A stretch of 5,279 nucleotides of DNA. Origin: JBBSTY01 sp038235385 (GTDB lineage Bacteria; Actinomycetota; Acidimicrobiia; Acidimicrobiales; Acidimicrobilacustridaceae). The notes under the pieces were generated by a model. It saw only the letters and a list, made by a program, of their open reading frames with translations, was not told the origin of the DNA and searched no databases. A program made the position numbers and the translations under genes. The first letter of the stretch is position 1; each line of letters opens with the position of its first letter. This document shows, in pieces, positions 4,757 through 5,279 of the stretch. The stretch is from NCBI GenBank assembly GCA_038235385.1, contig JBBSTY010000189.1, forward strand, positions 1 to 5,279, in the 5' to 3' direction.

Positions 4757-4839
4757 TGCAGAACGGCCGGACCGGCACCGCCGAGCCGGCACCGTCGGGC
4801 CGGCGCCCGAACGTCGAACCTGGAGCGAGGACACCATGA
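4756..4839 (+). CDS. Possible 27-residue upstream ORF overlapping the leuC start
   Basis: An ATG at 4756 opens 27 codons (beginning MQNGRTGTAEPAPSG) and ends at TGA 4837-4839, overlapping leuC's ATG as ATGA. The peptide is Pro/Gly/Arg/Ala-rich with no leucine, so it is not a classical leucine attenuator peptide. No Shine-Dalgarno precedes it. With the candidate leuC start near 4749 it would be read from almost the 5' end of the message. The frame may be chance in GC-rich DNA. Confidence 0.2.
   Translation: MQNGRTGTAEPAPSGRRPNVEPGARTP
4772..4813. repeat. Degenerate 14-bp tandem repeat in the leuC leader
   Basis: Units 4772-4785 and 4786-4799 share CCGGCACCG and agree at 12 of 14 positions. 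The third unit, 4800-4813, keeps CCGGC but matches the second at only 8 of 14. It is unrelated in sequence to the other 14-bp array near the iclR stop, and would be transcribed as a GC-rich leader. Confidence 0.45.
4822..4831 (+). promoter_or_regulatory. Ribosome binding site of leuC
   Basis: GGAGCGAGGA contains GGAG ending 10 nt before ATG 4836 and GAGGA ending 4 nt before it. Either can pair with 16S rRNA, so leuC, unlike the neighbouring iclR and ppx, has a leadered message with a Shine-Dalgarno. Confidence 0.65.
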
Positions 4840-5279
4840 CCGCACCCCGCACGCTGAGCGAGAAGATCTGGGACGACCACGTCGTCCACGCCGCCGACGG
4901 CGAGCCAGACATGCTCTACATCGACCTGCACCTCGTCCACGAGGTCACCTCGCCGCAGGCCTTCGACGGACTGCGGCTGAACGGGCGCACGGTCCGTCGG
5001 CCCGACCTCACCGTCGCCACCGAGGACCACAACGTCCCGACGTCGGACATCCACCTGCCCATCGCCGATCCGATCTCGCGCAAGCAGGTCGACACGCTCC
5101 GGGCCAACTGCGCCGAGTTCGGGATCCTCGAGTACCCGATGGGCCACCCGGGCCAGGGCATCGTCCACGTGATCGGCCCCGAGCAGGGCCTCACCCAGCC
5201 CGGCATGACCATCGTGTGCGGCGACAGCCACACCTCCACCCACGGGGCGTTCGGCGCGCTGGCCTTCGGGATCGGCAAC
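4836..5279 (+). CDS. leuC: LeuC, 3-isopropylmalate dehydratase large subunit (5' part only)
   Basis: Large subunit of isopropylmalate isomerase, an aconitase-family [4Fe-4S] enzyme. Together with LeuD it isomerises 2-isopropylmalate to 3-isopropylmalate in leucine synthesis in the cytoplasm. Only the first 148 residues are present, of a usual 465 or so; the frame is open to the last base. The start MTAPRTLSEKIWDDHVV is the normal LeuC beginning. DLHLVHEVTSPQAFDGLR (30-47), TEDHNVPT (62-69) and GDSHTSTHGAFGALAFGIG (129-147) are the expected family motifs. The cysteines that hold the iron-sulfur cluster lie beyond the window. It is divergent from the IclR regulator and is expected to be repressed by it; leuD most likely follows downstream, unseen. 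Confidence 0.97.
   Translation, partial: MTAPRTLSEKIWDDHVVHAADGEPDMLYIDLHLVHEVTSPQAFDGLRLNGRTVRRPDLTVATEDHNVPTSDIHLPIADPISRKQVDTLRANCAEFGILEYPMGHPGQGIVHVIGPEQGLTQPGMTIVCGDSHTSTHGAFGALAFGIGN

Noticed and set aside
4756..4835. Leucine attenuator in front of leuC.
   Set aside because: The possible leader peptide has no leucine codons, and no terminator hairpin with a T-tract is seen before leuC.
3819..5243. A 474-codon minus-strand frame across leuC, iclR and the start of ppx.
   Set aside because: It runs antisense to clear leuC coding sequence and out of frame with iclR and ppx, both identified by strong motifs; its composition is that of a shadow frame.

Overview
The window is GC-rich (roughly 70% by eye) chromosomal DNA from an actinobacterium. 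The evidence is an NdgR/LtbR-type IclR regulator divergent from leuC, GTG starts preceded directly by TANNNT hexamers, and small lipoproteins encoded in high-GC codons. The long Ppx/GppA protein with a C-terminal HD-like domain makes me favour an Acidimicrobiia-like lineage, but that is inference without any search. No mobile element, CRISPR array, tRNA or rRNA is visible.

Layout. (1) 130-1140, plus strand: an alpha/beta hydrolase with a complete Ser-Asp-His triad and an unusual charged N-terminal extension. (2) 1339-2267, plus strand: two small, unrecognised lipoproteins joined by an ATGA overlap, so probably co-translated. A strong GC hairpin (2276-2302) follows them in the short convergent gap. 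(3) 3942-2326, minus strand: an exopolyphosphatase/pppGpp phosphatase (Ppx/GppA). (4) 4726-4067, minus strand: an IclR-family regulator. Between it and ppx lies a gap made largely of two unrelated short tandem repeats. (5) 4836 to the window end, plus strand: the first 148 residues of LeuC, large subunit of isopropylmalate isomerase.

How it fits together. The iclR-leuC pair is the conserved actinobacterial leucine-biosynthesis control module. Its 109-bp divergent region holds two dyads and overlapping candidate -10 elements, so the regulator probably controls both itself and leuC (leuD presumably follows outside the window). The ppx gene ties the neighbourhood to polyphosphate or (p)ppGpp turnover. 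That is suggestive because, from memory, polyphosphate kinase lies a few genes from leuCD in mycobacteria. The hydrolase and lipoprotein genes show no functional link to these.

Most unusual points: candidate leaderless promoters at three genes that lack Shine-Dalgarno sites; a possible 27-codon upstream ORF ending in ATGA overlap with leuC; three separate short-period tandem repeats around iclR; and the undescribed lipoprotein pair. No clear new multi-gene system is present.
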